Positions 17,569 through 26,432 of a stretch of DNA of 64,000 nt are shown in pieces. Source of the stretch: Flavobacterium sp. HBTb2-11-1 (GTDB lineage: Bacteria; Bacteroidota; Bacteroidia; Flavobacteriales; Flavobacteriaceae); the NCBI RefSeq assembly GCF_009826975.1, contig NZ_WUMO01000003.1, forward strand, positions 124,001 to 188,000. Direction: 5' to 3'. Under the pieces are notes generated by a model. The model saw nothing but the letters and a program-made list of their open reading frames with translations, ran no database searches and was not told the DNA's origin. How positions within the stretch are numbered: position 1 is the first letter of the stretch; each line of letters starts with the position of its first letter. The position numbers were made by a program, and so were the translations under genes.

Positions 17569-19145
17569 ACAGTATCTACGATAAATTAACAACACTTGAT
17601 TTTGTAATTGTGGCTGGTTATTTGGTCGCATTATTAATCATTGGTTATGTGGTAAGTGTCAAGCAGCGAAAGAAAGACGAAACGCTTTTTTTGGCTGGAA
17701 ATTCATTAAACTGGTACAGCATCGGTTTTAATATGTGGGGAACCAATGTTGGACCGTCGTCATTATTAGCTTTTGCGAGTATTGGTTACGCTACAGGAAT
17801 TGTAGCAGGAAACTTCGAATGGTATGCTTTTGTGTTTTTATTGCTTTTGGCAATGGTTTTTGCACCGCGTTATATTGCGAGTAAAGTAAGCACAATGCCC
17901 GAATATATGGGAAAACGCTATGGAGATAGCACACAGAATATTTTGGCTTGGTATGCTTTGGTTAAAATTCTGGTGAGCTGGCTTTCTTTAGGATTATTCA
18001 GCGGAGGCGTTTTAGTGCGTCAGATTCTGGGAATTCCGATGTGGCAGAGCGTTACGGTTTTAGTAATTTTTTCTGGAATTTTTACTTTTGTGGGAGGATT
18101 AAAAGCGATTGCTAAAGTCAATGTTTTTCAGATGATTTTGCTGATCGTAGTTTCATTAACGCTTTCCTTTTTAGGTTTGCAAAAACTTGGCGGAATTGAT
18201 GTTTTAATTGCCAAAACGCCCTCTAATTTTTGGAATTTAGTTCGTCCTTCTGATGATGCACATTATCCATGGCCAGCAATTTTGTTAGGATATCCTGTAG
18301 CGGCAGTTGCTTTTTTCTGTACGGATCAATCGATGGTGCAAAGTGTTTTAGGAGCTAAAAACTTAGAACAGGGACAATTGGGCGTCAACTTTATTGGATG
18401 GTTAAAAGTTATGGCGCTTCCGTTATTTATTTTACCAGGAATTTTGTGTTATGCCTTATATCCAGAATTAGGAAGTAATTCAGACTTAGCTTATATGACC
18501 ATGGTTACGAACCTTTTTCCAAGCGGAATGAACGGTTTGGTAATTTGTGTGATGATAGCTGTTTTGGTGGGAACAATTGGTTCTTCGTTAAATGCCTTGA
18601 GCACCGTTTTTACGAATGATATTTATGTAAAGAAAATCAATCCGACAGCGACGATTCAGGATCAGATTAAAATTGGTCGTTTAACAATTGCTGCCGGATG
18701 CATATTTGCGATTCTAATTGCCGTTGCGATTGACAATATCAAAGGACAGAATTTATTCAACATTTTTCAGGCAGTTTTAGGTTTCCTGGCGCCTTCGTTA
18801 TCTGTTGTTTTCCTTTTGAGTGTCTTCTGGAAACGCACTACTAAAAAAGCTGTAAATGCAACGCTTTCTTGGGGTTCTGCTTTTAGTTTGTTTGTTGGGG
18901 TTTTATATCTATGGATTTTCCCTGCGGATAAGTACCCTGTTTGGCCTCACTTCTTATTGATTTCGTTTTACATTTTTGCTGTGCTTTTAATTGCTGCAGT
19001 GATTATTTCTTTAATAGATAAAAATCCTGAGGTTAATGTTTCAGATGAAACTGATATTCCTAAGACTAGTAAAAAGGTAAAAGTATTATTTGGTTTATTA
19101 GGACTGACAATCTTTGTTTTATATTTAATTTTCAATTTTCATTAA
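17565..19145 (+). CDS. Sodium/solute symporter (SSS family, SGLT-like)
   Basis: A 526-aa integral membrane protein with about 13-14 hydrophobic segments. The SSS signature region LNWYSIGFNMWGTNVGPSSLLAFASIGYATG is at about 43-73. APRYIASKVSTMPEYMGKRYG and the conserved YPVAAVAFFCTDQSMVQ are also present. Such proteins cotransport sugars, sugar acids or inositols with Na+. The start overlaps the stop of the upstream oxidoreductase (17565-17568), and a strong terminator lies 176 nt downstream. As the last gene of the mutarotase-fusion unit, it probably imports the monosaccharide freed by the upstream hydrolase. Confidence 0.9.
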   Translation: MNSIYDKLTTLDFVIVAGYLVALLIIGYVVSVKQRKKDETLFLAGNSLNWYSIGFNMWGTNVGPSSLLAFASIGYATGIVAGNFEWYAFVFLLLLAMVFAPRYIASKVSTMPEYMGKRYGDSTQNILAWYALVKILVSWLSLGLFSGGVLVRQILGIPMWQSVTVLVIFSGIFTFVGGLKAIAKVNVFQMILLIVVSLTLSFLGLQKLGGIDVLIAKTPSNFWNLVRPSDDAHYPWPAILLGYPVAAVAFFCTDQSMVQSVLGAKNLEQGQLGVNFIGWLKVMALPLFILPGILCYALYPELGSNSDLAYMTMVTNLFPSGMNGLVICVMIAVLVGTIGSSLNALSTVFTNDIYVKKINPTATIQDQIKIGRLTIAAGCIFAILIAVAIDNIKGQNLFNIFQAVLGFLAPSLSVVFLLSVFWKRTTKKAVNATLSWGSAFSLFVGVLYLWIFPADKYPVWPHFLLISFYIFAVLLIAAVIISLIDKNPEVNVSDETDIPKTSKKVKVLFGLLGLTIFVLYLIFNFH

Positions 19146-19320
19146 TTATTCAAAGAAATTTGAAATTGCTTCCAAAGTCGCGAAATCGCAAGGTTTATTT
19201 CTCTTAGAATTAGGGCTTAGCGACTTTGCGAGATTTAATTAAGTTCTTTTAGCAAAGAAATTCAACATAGCCGAGGTTGAAACCTTGGGCTATGTTTTGA
19301 AAAGGATTATAAATAAAAAA

Positions 19321-19357
19321 CAGATAGTTTTCTAGATTGAAAGCTATCTGTTTTTTT
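19321..19357. terminator. Bidirectional intrinsic terminator between converging genes
   Basis: A 12-bp stem (19321-19332 with 19339-19350, one G-T pair), 6-nt loop and seven Ts; an A-run precedes it, so it also works on the minus strand. It separates the symporter gene ending at 19145 from the MFS gene ending at 19510. The rest of the 364-nt gap holds CGCAAAGTCGC-type words, an ACATAGCC hairpin near 19264-19295 and a GCCTCCAGTTTCAACTGGAGG-like palindrome near 19370. Confidence 0.85.
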
Positions 19358-19509
19358 ATGAATTGCCTCCAGTTTCAACTGGAGGTATTTAGCAAGAATA
19401 GAAAAGCCTTTTCAGCTTTTGTATTAATCTATCATCCAGCTAAAGCTGGACGCAATTGAATATTTAAAAGACTTTGTGTCTTAGTGACTTCGTGGCAAAT
19501 CTCTAAAAA

Positions 19510-20718
19510 TTAATCCTTTTTTCTACCTTCAATATTTGGTAAAAATCCAGTAATAACACCAATTAAAGGCAGGAATGCACAAATTTTAAATACATATTCT
19601 ATACTCGTTGCATCGGCGATTTTTCCTAAAACAGCAGAACCTAATCCTCCCATTCCGAAAGCAAATCCGAAGAAAAGACCTGCTACAAGTCCGACCTTTC
19701 CAGGCATTAATTCCGTTGCATAAACCAGAATGGCAGAGAAAGCCGAAGAAAGAATCAATCCGATAATTACAGATAAAGTTCCAACCCAGAATAGAGAAAC
19801 GTAAGGCAACATTAACGTAAACGGAGCAACTCCAAGAATAGAAACCCAGATCACATATTTTCTTCCAAAACGGTCGCCAATTGGCCCTCCAATTAAAGTT
19901 CCAGCAGCAACAGCTCCAGAAAATAAGAATAAATACACTTGCGACTGCTGAATAGAAATGTGGAATTTATCAATCAAAAAGAAAGTGTAATAACTCGTAA
20001 TACTGCTCATGTAGAAGTATTTAGAAAAAATCAAAACCAATAAGATAATCAGTGAAGCAATTACACGGTTTTTAGATAAATGATGCGTTTCAATTTTATG
20101 AGCCGCTTTATTGGCATTTCTTTCAGATAAATGTGCCGTGTACCAAATCGCTATTCTGTACAGAGTAAAAACCCCAATTAAAGCAATAATACAAAACCAA
20201 GCCACATAAGATTGTCCATTAGGAATGATAATAAAAGCAGCTAACAAAGGTCCTATGGCACTTCCTGCATTTCCTCCTAACTGAAAAATAGACTGCGCCA
20301 ATCCCTTTTTACCGCCCGAAGCCAAATGCGCCACACGTGAAGATTCAGGATGAAAAATCGAAGATCCGATTCCGATTAAACTTACTGATAACAATAAGAA
20401 AATAAAACTGGTTGCAATAGAAACCAGAAATAATCCAGTCATTGTAAAACACATTCCAACAATTAATGAATAGGGTTTAGAATTTTTATCGGTATACATT
20501 CCCACAAATGGCTGCAGGATTGAAGCTACGATTTGGTATGTAAAAGTGATGATTCCGATCTGACTAAAGCTCAGTCCAAAATTGTCTTTAATAAGCGGGT
20601 AAATAGACGGAACTACAGCTTGCAAAAGGTCATTAATTAAATGCGAAAAGCTGATTATAAAAAGTATCGAATACGTTGTTTTTTTAATTACTTCTGGTTG
20701 TACTTTAACGGTTTCCAT
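19510..20718 (-). CDS. MFS transporter, Fsr (fosmidomycin-resistance)-like
   Basis: A 402-aa major facilitator with about 12 membrane segments. The N-terminal SFSHLINDLLQAVVPSIYPLIKDNFGLSFSQIGII (about 19-54) is the classic start of the Fsr group. PLLAAFIIIPNGQSYVAWF and a C-terminal LGKIADATSIEYVF also fit. Fsr proteins export small molecules, including fosmidomycin, or act on unknown metabolites. It is divergent from an AraC-family regulator 100 nt away, so a regulator/exporter pair independent of the PUL is the simplest reading. No signs of a link to sugar uptake were seen. Confidence 0.85.
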   Translation of the reverse strand: METVKVQPEVIKKTTYSILFIISFSHLINDLLQAVVPSIYPLIKDNFGLSFSQIGIITFTYQIVASILQPFVGMYTDKNSKPYSLIVGMCFTMTGLFLVSIATSFIFLLLSVSLIGIGSSIFHPESSRVAHLASGGKKGLAQSIFQLGGNAGSAIGPLLAAFIIIPNGQSYVAWFCIIALIGVFTLYRIAIWYTAHLSERNANKAAHKIETHHLSKNRVIASLIILLVLIFSKYFYMSSITSYYTFFLIDKFHISIQQSQVYLFLFSGAVAAGTLIGGPIGDRFGRKYVIWVSILGVAPFTLMLPYVSLFWVGTLSVIIGLILSSAFSAILVYATELMPGKVGLVAGLFFGFAFGMGGLGSAVLGKIADATSIEYVFKICAFLPLIGVITGFLPNIEGRKKD

Positions 20719-20806
20719 GAGTGTTTTTTAGGTTAATGGTATTTTTAAAAATTACAGCTGTATTAATTTTTTACAAAATTGAAACAAATTAGAATGTCAA
20801 AATTGC

Positions 20807-20814
20807 TATATTTG
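20807..20814 (+). promoter_or_regulatory. Candidate -7 box of the AraC-family gene
   Basis: TATATTTG is a full match to TAnnTTTG but ends only 4 nt before the start codon at 20819, so a transcript from it would be leaderless or begin inside the gene. The nearest TTG (20779-20781) is 25 nt upstream, beyond the usual spacing. It is therefore tentative. Confidence 0.4.
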
Positions 20815-20818
20815 GACA

Positions 20819-21637
20819 ATGAATAATCAGATTCGGACATATCGAATGGCGCAGGAACATGGATACAGAGTAGATCCATCGATTCCTGTTATTGGTTATA
20901 CCGAAATGGTAACCAACGAAATGTGTGTTTCGCACTCGCACCCAAGAGGTCAGCTGATTTATGCAACTCGTGGCGTAATGAACGTTGTGGTGGGCAATCA
21001 TATTTGGGTGGTGAATCCGTTGCAGGGTTTGTGGCTTCCGGGCGGAGTAGAGCATCAGGTTACTTTTCAGAAAGACGTGAACTATTATAGCGTTTTTATC
21101 GATCCTTCTGCAATGGCAGGATTGCCAGAAAAAAGTTTTTCTTTTGATATTCCGATGTTTTTAAAACAATTGGTTTTCAAGATTATTTCTTTTGGAGTTG
21201 GCGGAAATTTAACTCCTCCGCAACACAGAATCATATCGGTTTTTCTGGATGAACTAGCTTTAATTGAACCAAGCGCTACTTTTCTGCCAACAACTAATCA
21301 CGAAAGATTGCAAAAAGTAGTCGAACTTATAATGGAAGATATCGCCAGCAAAAACACCATTGATTATTACGCCGAACTATCGTTTATGAGCAGTAGAACT
21401 TTATCGCGCTTATTCATTAAAGAACTCGGAATGAACTTCAGCGAATGGCGTACTCGTTTAAAATTATTGGAGGCCATAAAACGACTTAGTGAAAAACAAT
21501 CCATTAAAGAAATCGCTTTCAATTTAGGTTACGAAAACACAAGCGCTTTTATTTATATGTTCAAAAAGCATTTAGGCAAAACGCCTTCTAATTATATTTT
21601 AGAAGATGAAAATGAAAACGATAAATTATCTGCTTAA
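20819..21637 (+). CDS. AraC-family transcriptional regulator (cupin + HTH)
   Basis: A 272-aa cytoplasmic regulator. The N-terminal cupin-like half (about 20-110) contains HSHPRGQLIYATRGVMNVVVG and LPGGVEHQV, sensor motifs of the YcfL/cupin AraC type. The C-terminal AraC DNA-binding domain spans about 165-262. It contains the first helix-turn-helix (ELSFMSSRTLSRLFIKELGMNFSEWRTRLKL) and the second (KEIAFNLGYENTSAFIYMFKKHLGKTPSNY). It is divergent from the Fsr-like exporter, its probable target. It could in principle bind the CAGGA repeats, but the location argues for local control; hybrid two-component regulators are commoner for PULs. Confidence 0.88.
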   Translation: MNNQIRTYRMAQEHGYRVDPSIPVIGYTEMVTNEMCVSHSHPRGQLIYATRGVMNVVVGNHIWVVNPLQGLWLPGGVEHQVTFQKDVNYYSVFIDPSAMAGLPEKSFSFDIPMFLKQLVFKIISFGVGGNLTPPQHRIISVFLDELALIEPSATFLPTTNHERLQKVVELIMEDIASKNTIDYYAELSFMSSRTLSRLFIKELGMNFSEWRTRLKLLEAIKRLSEKQSIKEIAFNLGYENTSAFIYMFKKHLGKTPSNYILEDENENDKLSA

Positions 21638-22113
21638 ATTGTAAACTTTAGAACGCAGATAAAACGGATTTACTTCGTAAAGACGCGGATTTGCACAGAT
21701 TTTTTCTTTTAGTTTTTTCTAAAATTACCAGAATCATTGTCATTTCGACGAAGGAGAAATCTCCACGAGAAGCTCGACAAAGATTGGGCTTTCGTTGCGG
21801 AGTTACTTGCGAAGATTTGCTGCGCCTGTTCGCTATCGCTAGGGTCTCCTTCGTTGAAATGACAAAAATGCGAAAGCTGACTTTAAATTTAAGCTCTTAT
21901 AAAAGTTTTTTATATTCTTAATTTCAAAACTTTAACAAAGCTATTGATAGTAAAAAAGAAAAAATCCGTTTTCATCCGCGTCTTCGTGATAGCGAATCCT
22001 TCTCATCCGTGTCCCATAAAATTGTAACATCATTTTTTTTAATAATAAAAAAGTGATAACTCATAATTTTTCCCTTAAAAAATTATCAAAAAGTACTGTT
22101 TTTTATGAAATAG
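21638..22113. repeat. Long gap with dispersed intergenic repeats
   Basis: Contains an ACGCAGATAAAACGGATTT-type word (21655 on) and a partly complementary AAAATCCG...CGCGTCTTCGTGA segment near 21960-22000. Between them is a GTCATTTCGACGAAGG palindromic element at 21739-21863, one of six copies in the window. A frame crossing this element reads as a 76-codon open frame but has no recognisable domain and is taken as noncoding. AT-rich sequence follows up to the promoter at 22114. Confidence 0.6.
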
Positions 22114-22158
22114 CAGGATAGTGCAGGGTGTGAAATGTGACAAGAACACTTAACTTTA
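22114..22158 (+). promoter_or_regulatory. CAGGA direct repeat plus -7 box (PUL activator promoter 2)
   Basis: CAGGA (22114-22118) and CAGGG (22124-22128), 10 bp apart, then exactly 22 nt and TAACTTTA (22151-22158), a 7/8 match to TAnnTTTG. There is no TTG at -33. The GH78 start codon is 20 nt after the -7 box, so the leader is short. Confidence 0.7.
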
Positions 22159-22177
22159 GTCCCAAAATTAACTTACT

Positions 22178-24364
22178 ATGCTAAACCGCTTTTCCATTTT
22201 TAAGACTTTACTTCTTTTTGCTGCCCTTTTTTCATGTTCATTATCATCTGCACAGGAAAAGTCAAAAGAAGCGACATGGATTTGGTATCCAGGCGATTTT
22301 GAAGTTTGGCTAAGCAATAAAATGCAGGTAAGACGCACAGAACGCGAAGCAGTATTTCCTCCGCTTTGGCAGTATTACAGTCCGTATGCTTTGGTGACTT
22401 TTCAAACCGAAGTTGACATTCCAAAACCAGACCAAGTAAAAATCTTCTCTGAAGGACCTTTTCAATTGCTTTTAGATGGCGTTCAAATTTATGGACAGCC
22501 AAAATCAATTGCAATTCCTGATGGAAAACATAAAATTTCGTTTAAAGTTTACAATCAGGAAGTATTGCCGGCTATTTATATTTCTGGTCAATACGTTAAA
22601 TCTGATGCATCATGGAAAGTAACGAACGAAGATAAACTTTGGATTGATGAAACTGGAAAAGCACAGCAATCTGGTACACCGTGGGTTCCGGTTGGCTCTT
22701 GGAATTTTAATTCACCAGAAAATAAACCTTCAGGATTTAAATTAGCAACCAAATCTTTGAGTGCAAAAAAAACAGATAAAATAGGAGCGGGCCAGCTGAT
22801 AGATTTTGGAAAAGAAACTTTCGGTTATATTAAAATTCACGGTTTAAAAGGAAAGGGTAAAGTTGCACTTTATTATGGTGAATCTCGCGAAGAAGCGTTG
22901 GATTCTGCGAAATGTGAAACTTTAGACCATTTATCTTTTGACGGTAAACAGCCAGAAACTTACACACATGACGGTTCAAAAGCTTTTCGTTATGTTCAGG
23001 TTCAGGCAGATGCAGGTGTAAAATACGATTCAATTTCGATGCTATATGAATATTTGCCATTGGACTATCGTGGTGCATTCAAATCTTCAGATGAGCAATT
23101 GAATAAAATTTGGGATGTGTCGGCTTACACGATGCATTTAACCTCTCGCGAATTTTTTATTGACGGAATCAAACGTGACCGTTGGGTTTGGTCTGGCGAT
23201 GCTTATCAAAGTTATTTAATGAACTATTATTTGTTCTTCGATTCGGCTTCTGTAGAAAGAACCCTTTTAGCACTTCGCGGAAAAGATCCTGTAACGGCTC
23301 ACGTAAATATCATCATGGATTATTCGCTGTATTGGTTTGTTGGAGTTTACGATTACTACTTACACACAGGCGATACGAAATTCATCAAAACTTTTTATCC
23401 AAGAATGAAATCTTTGATGGATTTCTGTTTAGAAAGAAGAAACAAAAACGGATTTCTTGAACCGTTAGAAGGTGACTGGGTTTTTATCGATTGGGCAGAC
23501 GGATTGCCAAAAACAGGAGAAGTGAGTTTTGAGCAAATGCTTTTAGCAAGAAGTCTTGAAGCAATGGCAGTAAGTGCTGAAATTGCTGGTAAAACCGAAG
23601 ATCAAAAACAATATCAGAAATTAGGAAATGACTTAAAAACGAAATTATTTGATGTCTTTTGGGATAAAAAAGAAAATGTGATGAAACACCAGCGTATCGA
23701 TGGTAAAATGCAGAATATTGTAACCCGATACGCCAATATGTTCGGTATTTTTTTCAATTATTTTAATGAAGAACAAAAACAGAGCGTAAAAAACAAAGTA
23801 CTTCTTAATAAGGATGTCCTTCAAATTACAACGCCTTACATGCGTTTTTACGAGTTGGAAGCCCTGTGCGCAATGGGCGAACAAAATTATGTTTTAAAAG
23901 AAATGAAAGAGTATTGGGGCGGAATGCTAAATGAAGGCGCAACATCTTTCTGGGAAGAATACAATCCGAACAAAAAAGGAACGGAGCATTTAACGATGTA
24001 TGGCCGTCCGTATGGAAAAAGCCTTTGCCACGCTTGGGGGGCAAGTCCGATTTACTTATTAGGAAAATATTATTTGGGTGTAAAACCAACTGCTCCAGGT
24101 TATTCAGAATACGAAATCAAACCTAGCTTAGGTGGTTTAAAATGGATGGAAGGAAAAGTGCCAACCCCAAACGGAGAAGTTGCTGTGTATTGCAGTACCA
24201 AAGAAATCAAAGTAAAAGCAGGCGAAGGAGAAGGAAAATTGATTTTTGAAAGTTCAGCAAAACCAAAAACAAATTCTGGAACGATTACAGAATTAGCAAA
24301 AAATAAATATCAATTGATTGTAAAACCGAATGTGGAGTATAAAGTGAGTTATAAGGCTTTATAA
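22178..24364 (+). CDS. Secreted GH78 alpha-L-rhamnosidase-like enzyme
   Basis: A 728-aa protein with a signal peptide (LLLFAALFSCSLSSAQ, to about 25). An N-terminal jelly-roll region (about 30-290) precedes an (alpha/alpha)6 barrel. The GH78 acidic motif is D329-GIKRDRWVWSGD341, and E593 or E594 in TSFWEEYNP is at the position of the catalytic base region. GH78 enzymes remove terminal alpha-L-rhamnose by inversion. At 728 aa it is shorter than many GH78s because extra carbohydrate-binding domains are absent. It is the first gene of the large plus-strand run, read from the CAGGA-repeat promoter. Confidence 0.85.
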   Translation: MLNRFSIFKTLLLFAALFSCSLSSAQEKSKEATWIWYPGDFEVWLSNKMQVRRTEREAVFPPLWQYYSPYALVTFQTEVDIPKPDQVKIFSEGPFQLLLDGVQIYGQPKSIAIPDGKHKISFKVYNQEVLPAIYISGQYVKSDASWKVTNEDKLWIDETGKAQQSGTPWVPVGSWNFNSPENKPSGFKLATKSLSAKKTDKIGAGQLIDFGKETFGYIKIHGLKGKGKVALYYGESREEALDSAKCETLDHLSFDGKQPETYTHDGSKAFRYVQVQADAGVKYDSISMLYEYLPLDYRGAFKSSDEQLNKIWDVSAYTMHLTSREFFIDGIKRDRWVWSGDAYQSYLMNYYLFFDSASVERTLLALRGKDPVTAHVNIIMDYSLYWFVGVYDYYLHTGDTKFIKTFYPRMKSLMDFCLERRNKNGFLEPLEGDWVFIDWADGLPKTGEVSFEQMLLARSLEAMAVSAEIAGKTEDQKQYQKLGNDLKTKLFDVFWDKKENVMKHQRIDGKMQNIVTRYANMFGIFFNYFNEEQKQSVKNKVLLNKDVLQITTPYMRFYELEALCAMGEQNYVLKEMKEYWGGMLNEGATSFWEEYNPNKKGTEHLTMYGRPYGKSLCHAWGASPIYLLGKYYLGVKPTAPGYSEYEIKPSLGGLKWMEGKVPTPNGEVAVYCSTKEIKVKAGEGEGKLIFESSAKPKTNSGTITELAKNKYQLIVKPNVEYKVSYKAL

Positions 24365-24431
24365 GTTATGAATTATGAGTTACGAATTATGAGTTATGAG
24401 TGATTAGCCGATAGTTTATAACGCTGAGTTT

Positions 24432-24532
24432 GTCATTTCGACGTAAGGAGAAATCTTCGCAAGTAGCTCCTCACAGAATGTCGCCAATCTTTGTAGAGTT
24501 TCTCGCGAAGATTTCTCGTTCCTCGAAATGAC
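24432..24532. repeat. GTCATTTCGACG palindromic element, copy 2
   Basis: Ends in GTCATTTCGACG and its near-complement CTCGAAATGAC; the transcript could form a long imperfect hairpin. It is preceded by ATGAGTTA-type heptamers (24364-24400). Same family as the elements at 21739, 31188, 36564, 55478 and 60504. Confidence 0.7.
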
Positions 24533-24573
24533 AAGATTGAAGAAATTCAGAGTCAATAAAAAATAAAAAACCA

Positions 24574-26253
24574 ATGTTTTCAAAAAATAAAAAATACAAC
24601 ATCAAATTAAAAACTGCTTTCCTAATGCTAATTGCTGTCTGCATCCAAGCCACAGCACAAACCACCGCATGGAAACCAGCCTCATTTGAAATTGTAAAAT
24701 CAAAATACAAAACGTTCAAAACCACGCAATACGCTCATGTATTTTCGGGAAGCAAACACAATATAGTTCGTTTAGCCCCAGAATTACAAGGGTTAACAGG
24801 GATTGAACTTCCTTTAGAAGCCTGTAAAAACGGAACTAATGCTCCATTACAATTAAAATTCAAAGAGCCAGTAACGGTTTTGATTGGCGTTTTTCAAGAT
24901 AAAAACGCAGAATATCTTCAAGCGAATCAAATTGGCAATAATAATGAAATTCTTGAAAACGGAGTTACTATTACAGGTTTACCACCACTAAGTGTTTATG
25001 CGATTCCTTATACAAAAGGAACCCATACCATTTTACCCAATCAAAGGGGTTTATTTGCTTTTTTGGGAGTTTTGAAAATCGACCAAAAATTGAATGCCAG
25101 AGACGCAAAATTACCAGACGGAAAACTATGGAATCCAACTTTTATCGTAGAAGGATTTTCAGATGAAAAACCGCTTTTCGAAATTATCGGAGGAGAAAAC
25201 AAACCCGTTATTGACGAAGGAATGCCAGGAACAGAAGGAATCCAAGGAGGTTTTGAAGGCGGACGCGTGGTAAAGGTGGGCGATACGTATCATATGTTTC
25301 CAACAGAAAGAGCAGGAGAAAAAGGCGTTGATTATTATTACGATCGTGTAAAAACGAAAATCGGACATTGGACCAGTAAAGATGCTATTCACTGGAAAAG
25401 AGAATCGACAATTTATCAAGCAAGCGGAACGTATGCTGTAACAGAAGACGATAACCCAATGAATGATCGTCGTGCTGCCATTTGGTCGTATATGCCAGTT
25501 TTTAATGAAAAAGCAAACAAATGGTACGGTTATTATTTGGCATATACGGTTAGTAAAGAAATAGAACCCAATCACTCATTTGGAAGAATTTGGCGTTGTG
25601 AATCGACTGTAGATGGAATCAACGGAATTGGCGGTCCTTATAAAGATATGGGAATTATTATGGAACCTGGATTAGATTCTCAGCCTTGGGAAGGTCGCCA
25701 AGGAGTTGCTTCATTTTTTCCATATCAGGTTGGAGATAAATATTTCGGATTTTACAGCGGTGCATATCCATTCAATTCATGGGCAGATTATCCGAAAAAA
25801 TCAGGAAAAGGCTGGTTTGTAGCTTTAGCCGAATCCAAAAGTTTGGAAGGTCCGTGGCTTAGAATGAATAAAGGTTTGGAACCCATTAAAACCATGCATC
25901 CGCTTTTTGTTGAAAATCCAATCGTGAGTCAATTGCCAAACGGAATGTACATCGCGATTTTCGACGGCGGTCCAGACGGCTGGGGTCATCATTTACCAAA
26001 TATGATTGCGTATTCGTTATCTGCAGATGGCATTAATTGGGCAGAAGCACATTATTTACCAATAGAAACTAAAGTCGATAAATGGTGGGATATTATGAGA
26101 ACTCCATTGTGCCTAATCCCAGAAGGAAATGACGTTTACACAATAGTATACAATGCGATCGATTTAAAAAGAAGATTTCATCCAACAGGAATGGTAAAAG
26201 TGAAGTTGAACAGAGATGTGATGGATTCTAAATTAAAAGCGTTGAAGAAGTAG
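24574..26253 (+). CDS. Secreted five-blade beta-propeller hydrolase-like protein, family unassigned
   Basis: A 559-aa protein with a signal peptide ending near residue 29 (LIAVCIQATAQ). Residues about 30-165 form an unrecognised beta-rich N-terminal domain. The rest has propeller blades resembling GH43/GH32-type proteins: GGRVVKVGDTYHMFPTE, GHWTSKDAIHWKRE, WSYMPVFNEKANKWYGYYLAY, ALAESKSLEGPW and AYSLSADGINW. Acidic residues such as E232 and D465-G-G-P-D could be catalytic, but I cannot place it in a known family. It lies between rhamnosidase and galactosidase genes of the PUL, so a pectin-side-chain glycosidase is a fair inference. Confidence 0.6.
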   Translation: MFSKNKKYNIKLKTAFLMLIAVCIQATAQTTAWKPASFEIVKSKYKTFKTTQYAHVFSGSKHNIVRLAPELQGLTGIELPLEACKNGTNAPLQLKFKEPVTVLIGVFQDKNAEYLQANQIGNNNEILENGVTITGLPPLSVYAIPYTKGTHTILPNQRGLFAFLGVLKIDQKLNARDAKLPDGKLWNPTFIVEGFSDEKPLFEIIGGENKPVIDEGMPGTEGIQGGFEGGRVVKVGDTYHMFPTERAGEKGVDYYYDRVKTKIGHWTSKDAIHWKRESTIYQASGTYAVTEDDNPMNDRRAAIWSYMPVFNEKANKWYGYYLAYTVSKEIEPNHSFGRIWRCESTVDGINGIGGPYKDMGIIMEPGLDSQPWEGRQGVASFFPYQVGDKYFGFYSGAYPFNSWADYPKKSGKGWFVALAESKSLEGPWLRMNKGLEPIKTMHPLFVENPIVSQLPNGMYIAIFDGGPDGWGHHLPNMIAYSLSADGINWAEAHYLPIETKVDKWWDIMRTPLCLIPEGNDVYTIVYNAIDLKRRFHPTGMVKVKLNRDVMDSKLKALKK

Positions 26254-26432
26254 AAGAGAGTGGGGAAGAAGAAAGATGCAAGAGGCAAGATTTTAGAATA
26301 TAGAAAATAGAGTATAGAAAATAGAATATAGAGAATAAAAACTTTGCGACTCTGCGACTTTGCGAGATTAAATCGTTCCCAAACAAAAAAAAACTTAGAG
26401 CCTTAGTGTCTTCGTGGCAAAAACATATAAAA

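Noticed and set aside
19510..20718. Antibiotic-resistance island suggested by the Fsr-like exporter
   Set aside because: No mobile-element genes, composition shift or other resistance genes; a regulator/exporter pair is ordinary for this genus.
21691..21921. A 76-codon open frame upstream of the GH78 gene
   Set aside because: It runs through a dispersed palindromic repeat, has no recognisable domain, and shows the same sequence features as noncoding repeat copies elsewhere.
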